Below are positions 47,236-56,094 of a DNA stretch of 64,000 nt, one piece after another. A program made the position numbers and the translations under genes. Each line of letters starts with the position of its first letter. The stretch's first letter is position 1. Source of the stretch: Alishewanella agri BL06 (GTDB taxonomy: Bacteria > Pseudomonadota > Gammaproteobacteria > Enterobacterales > Alteromonadaceae); NCBI RefSeq assembly GCF_000272005.1, contig NZ_AKKU01000001.1, forward strand, positions 1 to 64,000, written 5' to 3'. Under the pieces are notes generated by a model that ran no database searches, was not told the DNA's origin, and worked only from the letters and a program-made list of their open reading frames with translations.

Positions 47236-48360
47236 ATGAACGGCGCCAAACTGCAGCATTCCTACCATGATCTGCAAAGTTTGCAGCAGATCCGCTCAGC
47301 GTCAAAAAAGGATGAGCAAGGCGCCTTACGTCAGGCGGCGGAGCAGTTTGAAGCCATTTTCTTTAATATGTTGCTGAAAAGCATGCGCCAGGCAAACAAA
47401 GCCTTTGAAGCCGAAGGTTTAATGAATAGCCAGACCACCGAATTTTATCGGGATATGCATGATAATCAGATGGCAACCGATTTAGCCCAAAAAGGTAGCT
47501 TGGGGCTGGCAGATATTTTAGTCCAGCAACTGGATCCGACTGCCGCGGCTAAAAATCGTCAGCAAGCGGCAGCGTTACTACTGCCGGGCGAGCAAAATCG
47601 CGAGCTTGCCATGCCACAAGCACAACAGTTTAACGAACAGCCGGAAATGGCACTATTACAGGCCCAATCTGCCCAGCAGCTGGTGCAGGCAGGGGTGATC
47701 CAACCTGGTCGGCGTGACGCCTCGGTGTTGACACCGCTGCTGGAAAAGTTACAACAGCAACGGGAAAAAGCGGCCCAGAGCGCCGTGCAACAAACGACGA
47801 CACCGGATTTAGCCAAAACGCAAACAAGCCCTGCACCATGGCAGGTTGACTCGCCAGTTGCCTTTATTAAAAGTTTATTACCTGCCGCCCGCAAAGCAGC
47901 AGGAGCCCTGGGTTTAGATCCTTTGGCACTGATTGCTCAGGCTGCACTGGAGACGGGTTGGGGTAAACGGATGATTAAAACTGCCAATGGTGACAACAGT
48001 TTTAATTTGTTCGGTATTAAAGCCAGCCGCAACTGGCAGGGCGACACGGCGGTGGTCGACACGCTGGAATACCGCCAGGGCGTGGCGCGCAAAGAGCAGG
48101 CAAAATTCCGCGCCTATACCTCGCCGGAAGATAGCTTAAGAGACTATACTGAATTTATTGCCAACAGTCTGCGTTACCAGCAGGCCGTAGCTGCGGCAGC
48201 CGAACCGGCGGCGTATTTCAGTGAACTGCAAGCTGCCGGTTATGCGACAGATCCTAATTATGCGCAAAAAATCATGTCGGTTTACCGTAGTACTGCCTTT
48301 GAGCAGGTTCGGGCCGAGTTAGAAAGTACTCAAGATTTTGCGGCAGCAGCCGATGAGTAG
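47236..48360 (+). CDS. flgJ: flagellar rod-capping protein and peptidoglycan hydrolase FlgJ
   Basis: A 374-aa two-domain protein. The N-terminal rod-binding domain (residues 1-110) has EQFEAIFFNMLLKSMRQANK and GLADILVQQL. A Gln-rich linker is followed by a glucosaminidase domain (~205-374) with AQAALETGWGKR (catalytic Glu), SFNLFGIKASRNW and YQQAVAAAAEPAAY. The hydrolase opens the peptidoglycan for rod passage. Confidence 0.94.
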   Translation: MNGAKLQHSYHDLQSLQQIRSASKKDEQGALRQAAEQFEAIFFNMLLKSMRQANKAFEAEGLMNSQTTEFYRDMHDNQMATDLAQKGSLGLADILVQQLDPTAAAKNRQQAAALLLPGEQNRELAMPQAQQFNEQPEMALLQAQSAQQLVQAGVIQPGRRDASVLTPLLEKLQQQREKAAQSAVQQTTTPDLAKTQTSPAPWQVDSPVAFIKSLLPAARKAAGALGLDPLALIAQAALETGWGKRMIKTANGDNSFNLFGIKASRNWQGDTAVVDTLEYRQGVARKEQAKFRAYTSPEDSLRDYTEFIANSLRYQQAVAAAAEPAAYFSELQAAGYATDPNYAQKIMSVYRSTAFEQVRAELESTQDFAAAADE

Positions 48361-48389
48361 CCAATACCCAGTGGTGGGCGGAGCAATTA

Positions 48390-50441
48390 ATGGCAGATAG
48401 TTTATTAAGTATTGGTAAAACAGCAGTGTTGGCGAATAGCCGGTTACTCAATACCACAGGTAACAACATTGCCAATATTAATACACCTGGTTATGTGCGT
48501 CAGCGCACGACCTTTGTTGCTGAGCAATTCGGCTTAGGGGTTGGGCAGGGCACTACCGAACGTTTGGTAAATGAGTTTACCCAAAAACAATTGCGGCGTG
48601 ATACCACTAATGCTGCTTATAGCTCGCAATATCTGGCTGAAGCCAACCGGCTAGATGCTTTATTTTCAAATGCTGCCAATAGTATTGCGACCGGCATGAA
48701 TAATCTGTTCCAACAAATTCAAACCGCAAATAATGACCCGACGCAGTTGTCTAACCGGCAATTGGTCATCGGTACTAGTCAGTCGCTGTTGGATCAGTTT
48801 AAAAGTATGTCGACCCTGATTGCGGATCAGGAGCAGTTTCTTAATCAACAATTAGATGCCAATGTGAGTGAGGTCAATGACTTAATTAGTCAAATTGCTA
48901 CCTACAACAACGATATTGTGTCTTACGGCAGCAGCAGTAGCCGGCCAGTTCCTTTGGATCTTCTGGATCGGCGTGATAGCGCAATTTTAAAGTTAGCCGA
49001 ATACGTTGATATTCAAACGGTCAATTCTAATAGTGGCGAAAAGCTGGTATTTATGGCCAGTGGTCAGGCGTTGGTGGTAGAGCGTGGCGAGTTCAATCTG
49101 TTTTCACTTCGCGGGGAGCCAGATCCGAACGACCGTGTGATTCAGCTCACGTTACAATCCAATAATGATGTCCGGATAGAGCTGGATGCGAAAGGTGTTG
49201 GTGGCAAAATCGGAGCCTTAACGGATTACCGCTTGCAAGTGGTGAACCCGGTTCAACGTCAGCTTGGGCAGCTGGCTTTGACTTTGGCAGATAGCATGAA
49301 CACACAGAATAAGCTGGGTTTAACGTTAAACGGTACCATAGGTCAGGATTTATTCCGCCTGCCGGCCGCACAAGGATTGTCATTTAGCACCAATTCGGCG
49401 AATGCCAGAGTTTCAGTGTCGATAGAACCGGGCGAGTCTGGAAAGCTGCCACCAAATGATTTTTTACTTGAAGTTATCGATGCCAACAATATTCGTTTAA
49501 CACCACTGGATGATATGGGCAATCCGATTACCGCTAACGCAAAGAATATCAATAGCCCAACTGGTATTCCGGGCGTGTTTAATTCTGCTGATGTGGCAGA
49601 CGGTGATTTATATGGATTACAATTACAAGTTGACGCTGCTGTAGCAGGCGATCGCTTCGTGCTTAAGCCGCTCAATGCTGCTGCGCGTTCAATGCAAATG
49701 GCGACTAATCGCGCCGAAGACGTTGCATTGGCTGGTCCGCTGCGTGGTGATTTCACTGCTGCGAATCTGGGTAATGGCCGGATTGAAGGCGTAAAAATAT
49801 TTTCTACCGACCCAGGCAGCTCTGCCTTTACCAGTTCATCGTTAGTTGATGGCCCCTATACCGTGACTTTTCAGGGGCAGGACAGCGCTGATAACGACAG
49901 GTTCGTTTTTAGTATTACGGATATCAACGGGGTGACCTTGGGTGAGGCGCGTTTTAGCAGTAATAACTTTAATAACGTATTAGAAAATAGTGTTGGTTCA
50001 CCATCGTTAAAAGACACTTTAGGTTTTGATTTTAGTATCACCGGCGTGCCACGGGCAGGAGATACCTTTACTATCGCTTTTAATGAGAATGGCTTTAATG
50101 ATAATCGTAATGGTTTAGAGCTCTCAGCACTACAGAACGCTTCTTTGGTCAGACGTAATCCGGAACCCTTTGGCGCAGCTGTTAATCAATATAGTCTGAA
50201 CCAAAGTTACGCAACTATGGTGGGTAATATTGGGGAACGGACCCGGCAAGCGCGCACAGCAGATGAAGCTAATGCCGCAATTTTAGAGCAAACAACCTTG
50301 TGGTATGAGTCATTGTCTGGTGTGAATCTTGACGAGGAGGCAGCAGATTTAGTGCGCTTTCAGCAAAGCTATGCCGCTGCTGCCAAAATTTTGGCAACAT
50401 CACAAACTGTGTTCGACACCCTGTTACAGGCAGTGAGGTAA
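48390..50441 (+). CDS. flgK: flagellar hook-associated protein 1 FlgK
   Basis: A 683-aa hook-filament junction protein. The N-terminus SIGKTAVLANSRLLNTTGNN with NIANINTPGYVRQRT and the C-terminal LSGVNLDEEAADLVRFQQSY with AAAAKILATSQTVFD are diagnostic. The middle domain is variable and longer than in enterobacteria (~550 aa), with two inserted beta-rich regions. It lies 29 bp after flgJ and 4 bp before flgL. Confidence 0.95.
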   Translation: MADSLLSIGKTAVLANSRLLNTTGNNIANINTPGYVRQRTTFVAEQFGLGVGQGTTERLVNEFTQKQLRRDTTNAAYSSQYLAEANRLDALFSNAANSIATGMNNLFQQIQTANNDPTQLSNRQLVIGTSQSLLDQFKSMSTLIADQEQFLNQQLDANVSEVNDLISQIATYNNDIVSYGSSSSRPVPLDLLDRRDSAILKLAEYVDIQTVNSNSGEKLVFMASGQALVVERGEFNLFSLRGEPDPNDRVIQLTLQSNNDVRIELDAKGVGGKIGALTDYRLQVVNPVQRQLGQLALTLADSMNTQNKLGLTLNGTIGQDLFRLPAAQGLSFSTNSANARVSVSIEPGESGKLPPNDFLLEVIDANNIRLTPLDDMGNPITANAKNINSPTGIPGVFNSADVADGDLYGLQLQVDAAVAGDRFVLKPLNAAARSMQMATNRAEDVALAGPLRGDFTAANLGNGRIEGVKIFSTDPGSSAFTSSSLVDGPYTVTFQGQDSADNDRFVFSITDINGVTLGEARFSSNNFNNVLENSVGSPSLKDTLGFDFSITGVPRAGDTFTIAFNENGFNDNRNGLELSALQNASLVRRNPEPFGAAVNQYSLNQSYATMVGNIGERTRQARTADEANAAILEQTTLWYESLSGVNLDEEAADLVRFQQSYAAAAKILATSQTVFDTLLQAVR

Positions 50442-50445
50442 TATC

Positions 50446-51669
50446 ATGCGCTTAACCTTTAATATGCAATTTAATCAAAGCCTGAATGGTATTCTGAATG
50501 CCCAGCAACGGATGACGAAAGCAGAATCGCAGTTGAGTAAACAAACCCGTATCTTGTCTCCGGCTGACGATCCGGCAGGCGCCGCCAAAGTGCTCAGCCT
50601 GGATCAAAATAAAACCCAAATCGATCAGTACCAGACAAATAGTATTCTGTTGAAGAACAATCTGGCATTACAGGAAACTGTCTTGACCAGCATGCGTACG
50701 TCTTACGATCGTGTGCTTACCCTGACTATTGCATCTGGCAATGGTACTTATGGTGCGGAGCAACGTAAAGCGATAGCCTTTGAATTAAGAAATATCCAAA
50801 CTGAGTTGTTTGATTTAATGAATACCCGCGCAGCTGACGGCAGCTATATTTTCGCGGGATATCAGGATAAAACACCTGCATATGAACGCGACCCCGTGAC
50901 TGGCGTATTCGAGTTTAAAGGTGATGACGGTAATCGCGCCCTGCAAATATCACAGTCAATTAGTTTGCCTGGTAACGATAGTGGCAAAGCAATATTTGAA
51001 AGTGTCTTCAAGCGTTTTCAACCTCAGGTTACGCTTGCGCCTGCTGGGGCGAATCTCAACGTTTCGAATCAAACGACCTTTGATAGTTTTTACCGAGCAA
51101 ATTTCGACAGTCTGAATCCACTAAATAACCAGTTTAGTTTGCAGATTGACGCAGGGGGTTCGTACCAGTTACTACGAAACAGTACAGCGGTTAATCCCCC
51201 TGTTACTGGTAGTTATACTGCCGGACAACCAATCAGCTTTAATGGTTTAACTTTTAACTTGGATGCCGCCACTACACTTCCAACTCAGGTAGATTTTACA
51301 TTACCACCACCAGAGCAAACTAACGTTCTCAACACCATACAGCGTTATATTGATATTTTGAATGACCCCAACGCCACATCAGATGAACTCTCGGTTGTTC
51401 TGGCTGATACTTTGCAAGAAATTGCAAGCACCTCGAGTAATGTTGATGGTTCTCTGGCAAATCTTGGGGGGCGGTTAAATGTCGTGGACAGTGTGTTTAA
51501 CACTAATGCGGATCTGTTAATTAGCAACCAGCAATACAAAGCCGATATCTCCGAAGTCGATCTGGCTGCGGCTTTAACAGAAATCAAGCGTCAGGAAGTG
51601 GCGCTACAGGCTGCATCACAAACCTTTCAGAAAGTGAATGCGACAACATTATTCGACTATATCCGCTAA
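50446..51669 (+). CDS. flgL: flagellar hook-associated protein 3 FlgL
   Basis: A 407-aa junction protein. LNGILNAQQRMTKAESQLSK with ILSPADDPAGAAKVLSLDQ at the N-terminus and AALTEIKRQEVALQAASQTF with NATTLFDYIR at the C-terminus are typical. The middle contains the Gly-rich SYIFAGYQDKTPAYERD segment found in FlgL. It ends at a terminator, so it closes the flgF-to-flgL unit. Confidence 0.95.
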   Translation: MRLTFNMQFNQSLNGILNAQQRMTKAESQLSKQTRILSPADDPAGAAKVLSLDQNKTQIDQYQTNSILLKNNLALQETVLTSMRTSYDRVLTLTIASGNGTYGAEQRKAIAFELRNIQTELFDLMNTRAADGSYIFAGYQDKTPAYERDPVTGVFEFKGDDGNRALQISQSISLPGNDSGKAIFESVFKRFQPQVTLAPAGANLNVSNQTTFDSFYRANFDSLNPLNNQFSLQIDAGGSYQLLRNSTAVNPPVTGSYTAGQPISFNGLTFNLDAATTLPTQVDFTLPPPEQTNVLNTIQRYIDILNDPNATSDELSVVLADTLQEIASTSSNVDGSLANLGGRLNVVDSVFNTNADLLISNQQYKADISEVDLAAALTEIKRQEVALQAASQTFQKVNATTLFDYIR

Positions 51670-51675
51670 TAAGGT

Positions 51676-51699
51676 AAAGCAGGCATAACGCCTGCTTTT
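51676..51699 (+). terminator. terminator after flgL
   Basis: AAAGCAGGC and GCCTGCTTT form a 9-bp stem with a 5-nt loop, ending in a short T run, just after the flgL stop. Confidence 0.8.
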
Positions 51700-51742
51700 A
51701 ACTTTCTGAATATCAAGATAAAAAAATCAAGCAGAAAAACTC

Positions 51743-51769
51743 TAAAGCTTCCCCGCTCCGCGCCGATAA
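51743..51769 (+). promoter_or_regulatory. sigma-28 promoter of flagellin gene 1
   Basis: TAAA (51743-51746), 15 bases, then GCCGATAA (51762-51769): perfect consensus, 74 bp before the ATG. Confidence 0.9.
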
Positions 51770-51843
51770 ATAATTAACACGGCAAGAAACAGGCAATACG
51801 TAGTCTAAATTGCCCTAATAGATTAAAAAGCGAGGAAAACATC

Positions 51844-52671
51844 ATGGCTTTATTTGTAAACACTAACACCTCATCACTGAATGCTCAGCGCCAGTTATTC
51901 AACTCAGGTAACGCGTTAGATACAGCATTCAAACGGTTATCATCCGGTTTCCGGATTAACAGTGCTGCTGACGATGCGGCTGGTTTACAGATCTCTAACC
52001 GTTTAACCAGCCAGATCAATGGCCTGGATCAGGCAGCCCGTAATGCCAACGATGGTATCTCACTGGCGCAGGTTGCTGAAGGTGCAATGGATGAAATTAC
52101 CAATTCACTGCAGCGCATTCGCACCCTGGCGATTCAATCGCAAAACGGTATTAACAGCTCGACAGACCGTGCTGCACTGCAAAAAGAAGTGACACAGCTG
52201 AAACTGGAAATCAGCCGTGTAGCGTCTACAACCCAGTTTGGAACACAGAATCTTTTAGCTGGTGGCTTTTCCGCTACATTCTTAGTAGGTGCGAATGCAG
52301 GACAAAATATTGATATTAAGTTGTCTCGTACTGGGGGTTATGGCACCAACGCTCTGGGATTAAGTGCACTTAGTGTATCCTCTGTCGGTGGTGCATCTGG
52401 AGCACTGGCACTTATTGATACAGCAATTGGTGTTATAGATGGCACTCGTGCTGATTTGGGTGCAATCCAAAACCGCTTTCAGGCCACTATCCGTAACCTG
52501 ACCAACATCTCAGAAAACGTGGCAGGTGCCCGTAGCCGCATTCGCGATACCGATTTTGCCAAAGAAACAGCCGAACTTACCCGTACACAGATCCTGCAAC
52601 AAACCAGCACCACCGTGCTGGCGCAGGCTAACCAGCGGCCACAGGCAGCATTGAGCTTGCTGCAAGGCTAG
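51844..52671 (+). CDS. flagellin 1
   Basis: A 275-aa filament subunit of the short type. It has the D0/D1 N-terminal helices (NTNTSSLNAQRQLFNSGNAL, RLSSGFRINSAADDAAGLQI) and C-terminal helices (RDTDFAKETAELTRTQILQQ, LAQANQRPQAALSLLQG). D2/D3 domains are absent, with only ~40 variable residues between. It is nearly identical to flagellins 2 and 4 and has a perfect sigma-28 promoter and its own terminator, so it is probably a major, late-expressed filament gene. Confidence 0.96.
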   Translation: MALFVNTNTSSLNAQRQLFNSGNALDTAFKRLSSGFRINSAADDAAGLQISNRLTSQINGLDQAARNANDGISLAQVAEGAMDEITNSLQRIRTLAIQSQNGINSSTDRAALQKEVTQLKLEISRVASTTQFGTQNLLAGGFSATFLVGANAGQNIDIKLSRTGGYGTNALGLSALSVSSVGGASGALALIDTAIGVIDGTRADLGAIQNRFQATIRNLTNISENVAGARSRIRDTDFAKETAELTRTQILQQTSTTVLAQANQRPQAALSLLQG

Positions 52672-52687
52672 TAAAAACATCCGGATA

Positions 52688-52713
52688 AAAGGCCGCTTTA
52701 TTGCGGCTTTTTT
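52688..52713 (+). terminator. terminator of flagellin gene 1
   Basis: GCCGC (52692-52696) and GCGGC (52703-52707), extended by flanking A/T pairs, are followed by six T. Confidence 0.8.
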
Positions 52714-52760
52714 ATTTTAGAGGTGAAATTAATAATTAAGCACTGTTTTTATAAATTAAC

Positions 52761-52787
52761 TAAAGTATTCTCTTTTTTTTCCGATAC
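52761..52787 (+). promoter_or_regulatory. sigma-28 promoter of flagellin gene 2
   Basis: TAAA (52761-52764), 15 bases, then TCCGATAC (52780-52787), two changes from GCCGATAA; 81 bp before the ATG. Confidence 0.7.
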
Positions 52788-52867
52788 ATAGTTAACACAA
52801 AAGTATAGCAACATCGTCAATTACGGCGACTGCTGCTAGTGTTTAATTAGGTAGCAGGAGAGTTAAG

Positions 52868-53692
52868 ATGGCTTTGTATGTCAATACCAATACTTCATCA
52901 CTAAATGCTCAGCGCCAGCTGTTCAATTCAGGAAATTCGCTGGATACAGCGTTTAAACGCTTATCATCAGGTTTTCGGATTAACAGCGCGGCAGATGATG
53001 CCGCAGGCTTACAAATCTCTAACCGCTTAACTAGCCAGATCAATGGTCTGGATCAGGCCGCCCGTAATGCCAACGATGGTATTTCATTGGCCCAGGTTGC
53101 TGAAGGCGCGATGGAAGAAATTACCAACTCGCTGCAGCGCATTCGTACACTGGCTATCCAGTCTCAGAATGGTATTAACAGTTCTACAGATCGCGCTGCG
53201 TTACAGAAAGAGGTTACTCAGTTAAAAGCAGAAATTAGTCGTGTAGCTTCTACCACTCAATTCGGTGTTACAAACTTGCTGTCTGGAGGCTTCTCAGCGA
53301 AGTTTTTGGTCGGTGCAAATGCAGGTCAAAACATTGAAATTAAATTATCACGTGCCGGTGGATACGGCACAAATGCGCTTGGTTTAAGTGCATTAAGCGT
53401 ATCGTCTGTAGGAGGCGCGTCTGGTGCGTTGGCACTGATTGACACGGCAATAGGTGTTATAGATGGCACACGTGCAGATTTAGGTGCAATTCAAAACCGG
53501 TTTCAGGCGACTATCCGCAACTTAACAAATATTTCTGAAAACGTTTCGGGTGCTCGCAGCCGAATTCGTGATACCGACTTTGCGAAGGAAACGGCGGAGC
53601 TGACCCGCACGCAGATCCTGCAGCAAACCAGTACCACTGTATTGGCGCAGGCCAACCAGCGGCCGCAGGCTGCTCTGAGTTTACTGCAGTAA
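52868..53692 (+). CDS. flagellin 2
   Basis: A 274-aa flagellin differing from flagellin 1 at few positions, mostly in the central segment (NLLSGGFSAKFLVGANAG versus NLLAGGFSATF). It keeps the full D0/D1 termini. It has a sigma-28 promoter. Flagellin 3 follows after 66 bp with no recognisable promoter and only a weak hairpin between them, so the two may be cotranscribed. Confidence 0.96.
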   Translation: MALYVNTNTSSLNAQRQLFNSGNSLDTAFKRLSSGFRINSAADDAAGLQISNRLTSQINGLDQAARNANDGISLAQVAEGAMEEITNSLQRIRTLAIQSQNGINSSTDRAALQKEVTQLKAEISRVASTTQFGVTNLLSGGFSAKFLVGANAGQNIEIKLSRAGGYGTNALGLSALSVSSVGGASGALALIDTAIGVIDGTRADLGAIQNRFQATIRNLTNISENVSGARSRIRDTDFAKETAELTRTQILQQTSTTVLAQANQRPQAALSLLQ

Positions 53693-53758
53693 CCGGGATA
53701 GTGTAATGGGCCGCCTGATGGTGGCTTGTTACATTTTTTACCGAGAAGGAATTGCAGT

Positions 53759-54586
53759 ATGACTTTAGTCGTAAATACCAATCAGTCATCTTTGGTATCC
53801 CAGCGATTGCTCAGTAATGCTAGCTCGGGGTTAACGACCAGTTTTGAGCGCTTAACCTCGGGGTTACGAATTAACCGTGCAGCAGATGATGCCGCAGGGT
53901 TAGTCATAAGTAACGTACTCACCAGCCAGGTAAATGGCTTGGATCAGGCTGTACGAAATGCTAATGATGCGATCTCATTGGTGCAGGTTACCGAGGGCGC
54001 GTTGGATGAGATTGGCGTCAGTTTGCAGCGGATGAGAGTGTTAACTATCCAGTCTGAGAATGGCATTAATAGTGCGGCGGATCTCGCTGCACTGCAGCAG
54101 GAATATGATGAACTTGCGGCCTCAATCCAAAACATTGCTGAAAATACGGAGTTCGGTGGTTTGAAATTATTAGACGGCACTAGCCAGAGTATAATTTTTC
54201 AAATCGGTGCCAATGCCGGGCAAAAAATTGCCATTGATTTGTCCAGCAGTTACGTCAGTGGGGCGGCAGGTCTCAATATTACTGGCGTCCAATTGGGCAC
54301 TGATGCTGCGGCGAGTTCATTAGGTACACTTGATGCTGCGATACTGAATATCGATACGGCGCGCACCGAGCTGGGGGCCTGGCAGAATGTGCTTAGTACC
54401 ACAATACGCAATCTGACCAATATCAGTGAAAATGTATCCGCGTCCCGTAGCAGGATCCGTGATACTGATTTTGCCCGGGAGACGACTGAATTAACCAGAA
54501 CGCAAATTATACAACAAAGCAGTACATCCGTTTTAGCGCAGGCCAACCAAAGGCCTCAAGCTGCGTTAAGTGTCTTGAACAGTTAA
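53759..54586 (+). CDS. flagellin 3 (divergent)
   Basis: A 275-aa flagellin with the conserved termini (RLTSGLRINRAADDAAGLVI; RDTDFARETTELTRTQIIQQ). Its core is clearly different from the other three (YDELAASIQNIAENTEFGGL, IFQIGANAGQKIAIDLSSSY). The ATG at 53759 follows AAGGA; the frame is open 11 codons further upstream. No sigma-28 motif is seen before it. A minor filament role, for example at the base or tip, is possible but not shown. Confidence 0.95.
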   Translation: MTLVVNTNQSSLVSQRLLSNASSGLTTSFERLTSGLRINRAADDAAGLVISNVLTSQVNGLDQAVRNANDAISLVQVTEGALDEIGVSLQRMRVLTIQSENGINSAADLAALQQEYDELAASIQNIAENTEFGGLKLLDGTSQSIIFQIGANAGQKIAIDLSSSYVSGAAGLNITGVQLGTDAAASSLGTLDAAILNIDTARTELGAWQNVLSTTIRNLTNISENVSASRSRIRDTDFARETTELTRTQIIQQSSTSVLAQANQRPQAALSVLNS

Positions 54587-54615
54587 TTTAGAGCCGCCTT
54601 GTGGCGGCCCTAAAT
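54586..54615 (+). terminator. hairpin after flagellin gene 3
   Basis: ATTTAG-a-GCCGCC pairs with GGCGGC-c-CTAAAT around a 4-nt loop; it overlaps the stop codon. No T run follows, so termination strength is uncertain. Confidence 0.55.
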
Positions 54616-54675
54616 TTATGAATTATATTGTATTTTTTGGTCTGAAAAAAATTTTAAAAAAAATGAGTTTTTTTC

Positions 54676-54702
54676 TAAAGTTTTAAATATCGCGGTCGAT
54701 AA
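54676..54702 (+). promoter_or_regulatory. sigma-28 promoter of flagellin gene 4
   Basis: TAAA (54676-54679), 15 bases, then GTCGATAA (54695-54702), one change from consensus; 100 bp before the ATG. Confidence 0.8.
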
Positions 54703-54802
54703 CTAAGTTAAGCCAAGTTGCAGCTTGGCTCAGTTAACGGGATACCCGTATTTTAAACATCAGTTGAACGTGGCAGCGCTACCGACAACTAAGGAGTGAC
54801 TC

Positions 54803-55627
54803 ATGGCTTTATATGTAAACACCAACACCTCGTCGCTGAATGCACAGCGTCAGTTGTTTAACTCAGGTAATAACCTGGATACGGCGTTCAAGCGTTTGTC
54901 TTCAGGTTTTCGTATTAACAGTGCTGCGGATGATGCTGCAGGCTTACAGATTTCAAACCGTTTAACCAGCCAGGTAAATGGTCTGGACCAGGCGGCACGT
55001 AATGCCAACGATGGTATTTCAGTTGCTCAGGTTGCTGAAGGCGCCATGGAAGAGATTACTAACTCTTTACAGCGAATCCGTACACTGGCCATTCAGTCGC
55101 AAAACGGTATCAACAGCTCAGCTGATCGTGCCGCACTGCAAAAAGAAGTTACGCAGTTAAAAGCAGAAATCAGTCGCGTTGCCTCTGTAACTCAGTTCGG
55201 TACGCAAAACCTGTTAAACGGTACTTACTCTGCATCATTTCTGGTAGGTGCTAATGCAGGTCAAAACATCGATATTAAACTGTCTCGTACAGGTGGATAC
55301 GGTACTAATGCACTTGGCTTAAGTGCTCTGAGTGTATCTTCTGTTGGTGGTGCTTCTGCTGCGCTGGCATCAATCGATACAGCGATCGGTGTGATTGACG
55401 GTACCCGGGCTGACTTGGGTGCGTTGCAAAATCGTTTCCAGTCTACTATCCGCAACCTGACGAATATTTCTGAGAACGTATCAGGCGCCCGCAGCCGGAT
55501 CCGCGATACAGACTTTGCCCGTGAAACCGCCGAGCTGACCCGTCAGCAGATCCTGCAGCAAACCAGCACGACTGTGTTGGCGCAGGCAAATCAGCGGCCA
55601 CAGGCAGCTTTATCGTTATTGGGTTAA
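54803..55627 (+). CDS. flagellin 4
   Basis: A 274-aa flagellin close to flagellins 1 and 2, with small differences (NLLNGTYSASFLVGANAG; RQQILQQ instead of RTQILQQ). It has a complete D0/D1 pair and no D2/D3. AAGGAG precedes the ATG, and it has its own sigma-28 promoter. A long inverted repeat with a further sigma-28 promoter follows before flaG. Confidence 0.96.
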   Translation: MALYVNTNTSSLNAQRQLFNSGNNLDTAFKRLSSGFRINSAADDAAGLQISNRLTSQVNGLDQAARNANDGISVAQVAEGAMEEITNSLQRIRTLAIQSQNGINSSADRAALQKEVTQLKAEISRVASVTQFGTQNLLNGTYSASFLVGANAGQNIDIKLSRTGGYGTNALGLSALSVSSVGGASAALASIDTAIGVIDGTRADLGALQNRFQSTIRNLTNISENVSGARSRIRDTDFARETAELTRQQILQQTSTTVLAQANQRPQAALSLLG

Positions 55628-55634
55628 ACTAATA

Positions 55635-55677
55635 CGCGTAGTGGTGAGAAGTTTTGATAAAGTTCTCACCCTACGCG
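55635..55677. repeat. long imperfect inverted repeat between flagellin 4 and flaG
   Basis: CGCGTAG-t-GGTGAGAA on the left pairs with TTCTCACC-CTACGCG on the right: 15 bp with a single bulged base, around a 12-nt loop. No T tract follows. The right half carries the spacer of the flaG sigma-28 promoter. Confidence 0.75.
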
Positions 55678-55684
55678 CCGATAA
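55658..55684 (+). promoter_or_regulatory. sigma-28 promoter of flaG
   Basis: TAAA (55658-55661), 15 bases, then GCCGATAA (55677-55684): perfect consensus. The -10 element ends only 11 bases before the flaG ATG, so the leader would be extremely short, with AAGGAG overlapping the -10 element. Confidence 0.75.
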
Positions 55685-55695
55685 GGAGTCTGAAG

Positions 55696-56085
55696 ATGAG
55701 TAGCATTAATGCCAACAGTGCGTCAGGTTTCAGTTACACGGCCACTGCTGATAAAGTCGCTAAAACGGTCGTTGCCGAGCCTAAGGCTGCGGATGAAGCG
55801 CAACCGGGCAAATTGGCAGCAGCCGGCGCGCAGCAAATAAGCAAAGCGGAATTGCAGCAAGCGGTTGATGTGGTAAACCAGGCTGTTGCATTAGATCAGC
55901 GCTCTTTAAGCTTTTCCGTTGATGATGTATCAGGCCGTTCTGTGATTAAAGTGGTAGACTTTGAAACAGACGAGCTGATTAAACAGATCCCCTCCGAGGA
56001 GCTGTTAAAAGTAGCACGGGATATTAAACGGCTACAGGAAGAGATGGGGCAGTCAATTGGCCTGTTAATCGACAATAAAGTGTAG
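55696..56085 (+). CDS. flaG: flagellar protein FlaG
   Basis: A 129-aa cytoplasmic or exported protein of the FlaG family, linked to filament length control in Vibrio and other polar flagellates. The C-terminal 70 residues (SLSFSVDDVSGRSVIKVVDF, LIKQIPSEELLKVARDIKRL) are the FlaG domain; the N-terminus is low complexity. The ATG at 55696 follows AAGGAG. The frame is open 14 codons upstream, across the promoter. fliD starts 9 bp downstream. Confidence 0.93.
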   Translation: MSSINANSASGFSYTATADKVAKTVVAEPKAADEAQPGKLAAAGAQQISKAELQQAVDVVNQAVALDQRSLSFSVDDVSGRSVIKVVDFETDELIKQIPSEELLKVARDIKRLQEEMGQSIGLLIDNKV

Positions 56086-56094
56086 AGGTGGTTT

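Noticed and set aside
51844-55627. Repeated blocks of several hundred bases as a mobile or CRISPR-like repeat
   Set aside because: The repeats are the conserved 5' and 3' ends of four complete flagellin genes with separate promoters.
55635-55677. Inverted repeat after flagellin 4 as an intrinsic terminator
   Set aside because: No T tract follows on either strand close to the stem, and it overlaps a consensus promoter.
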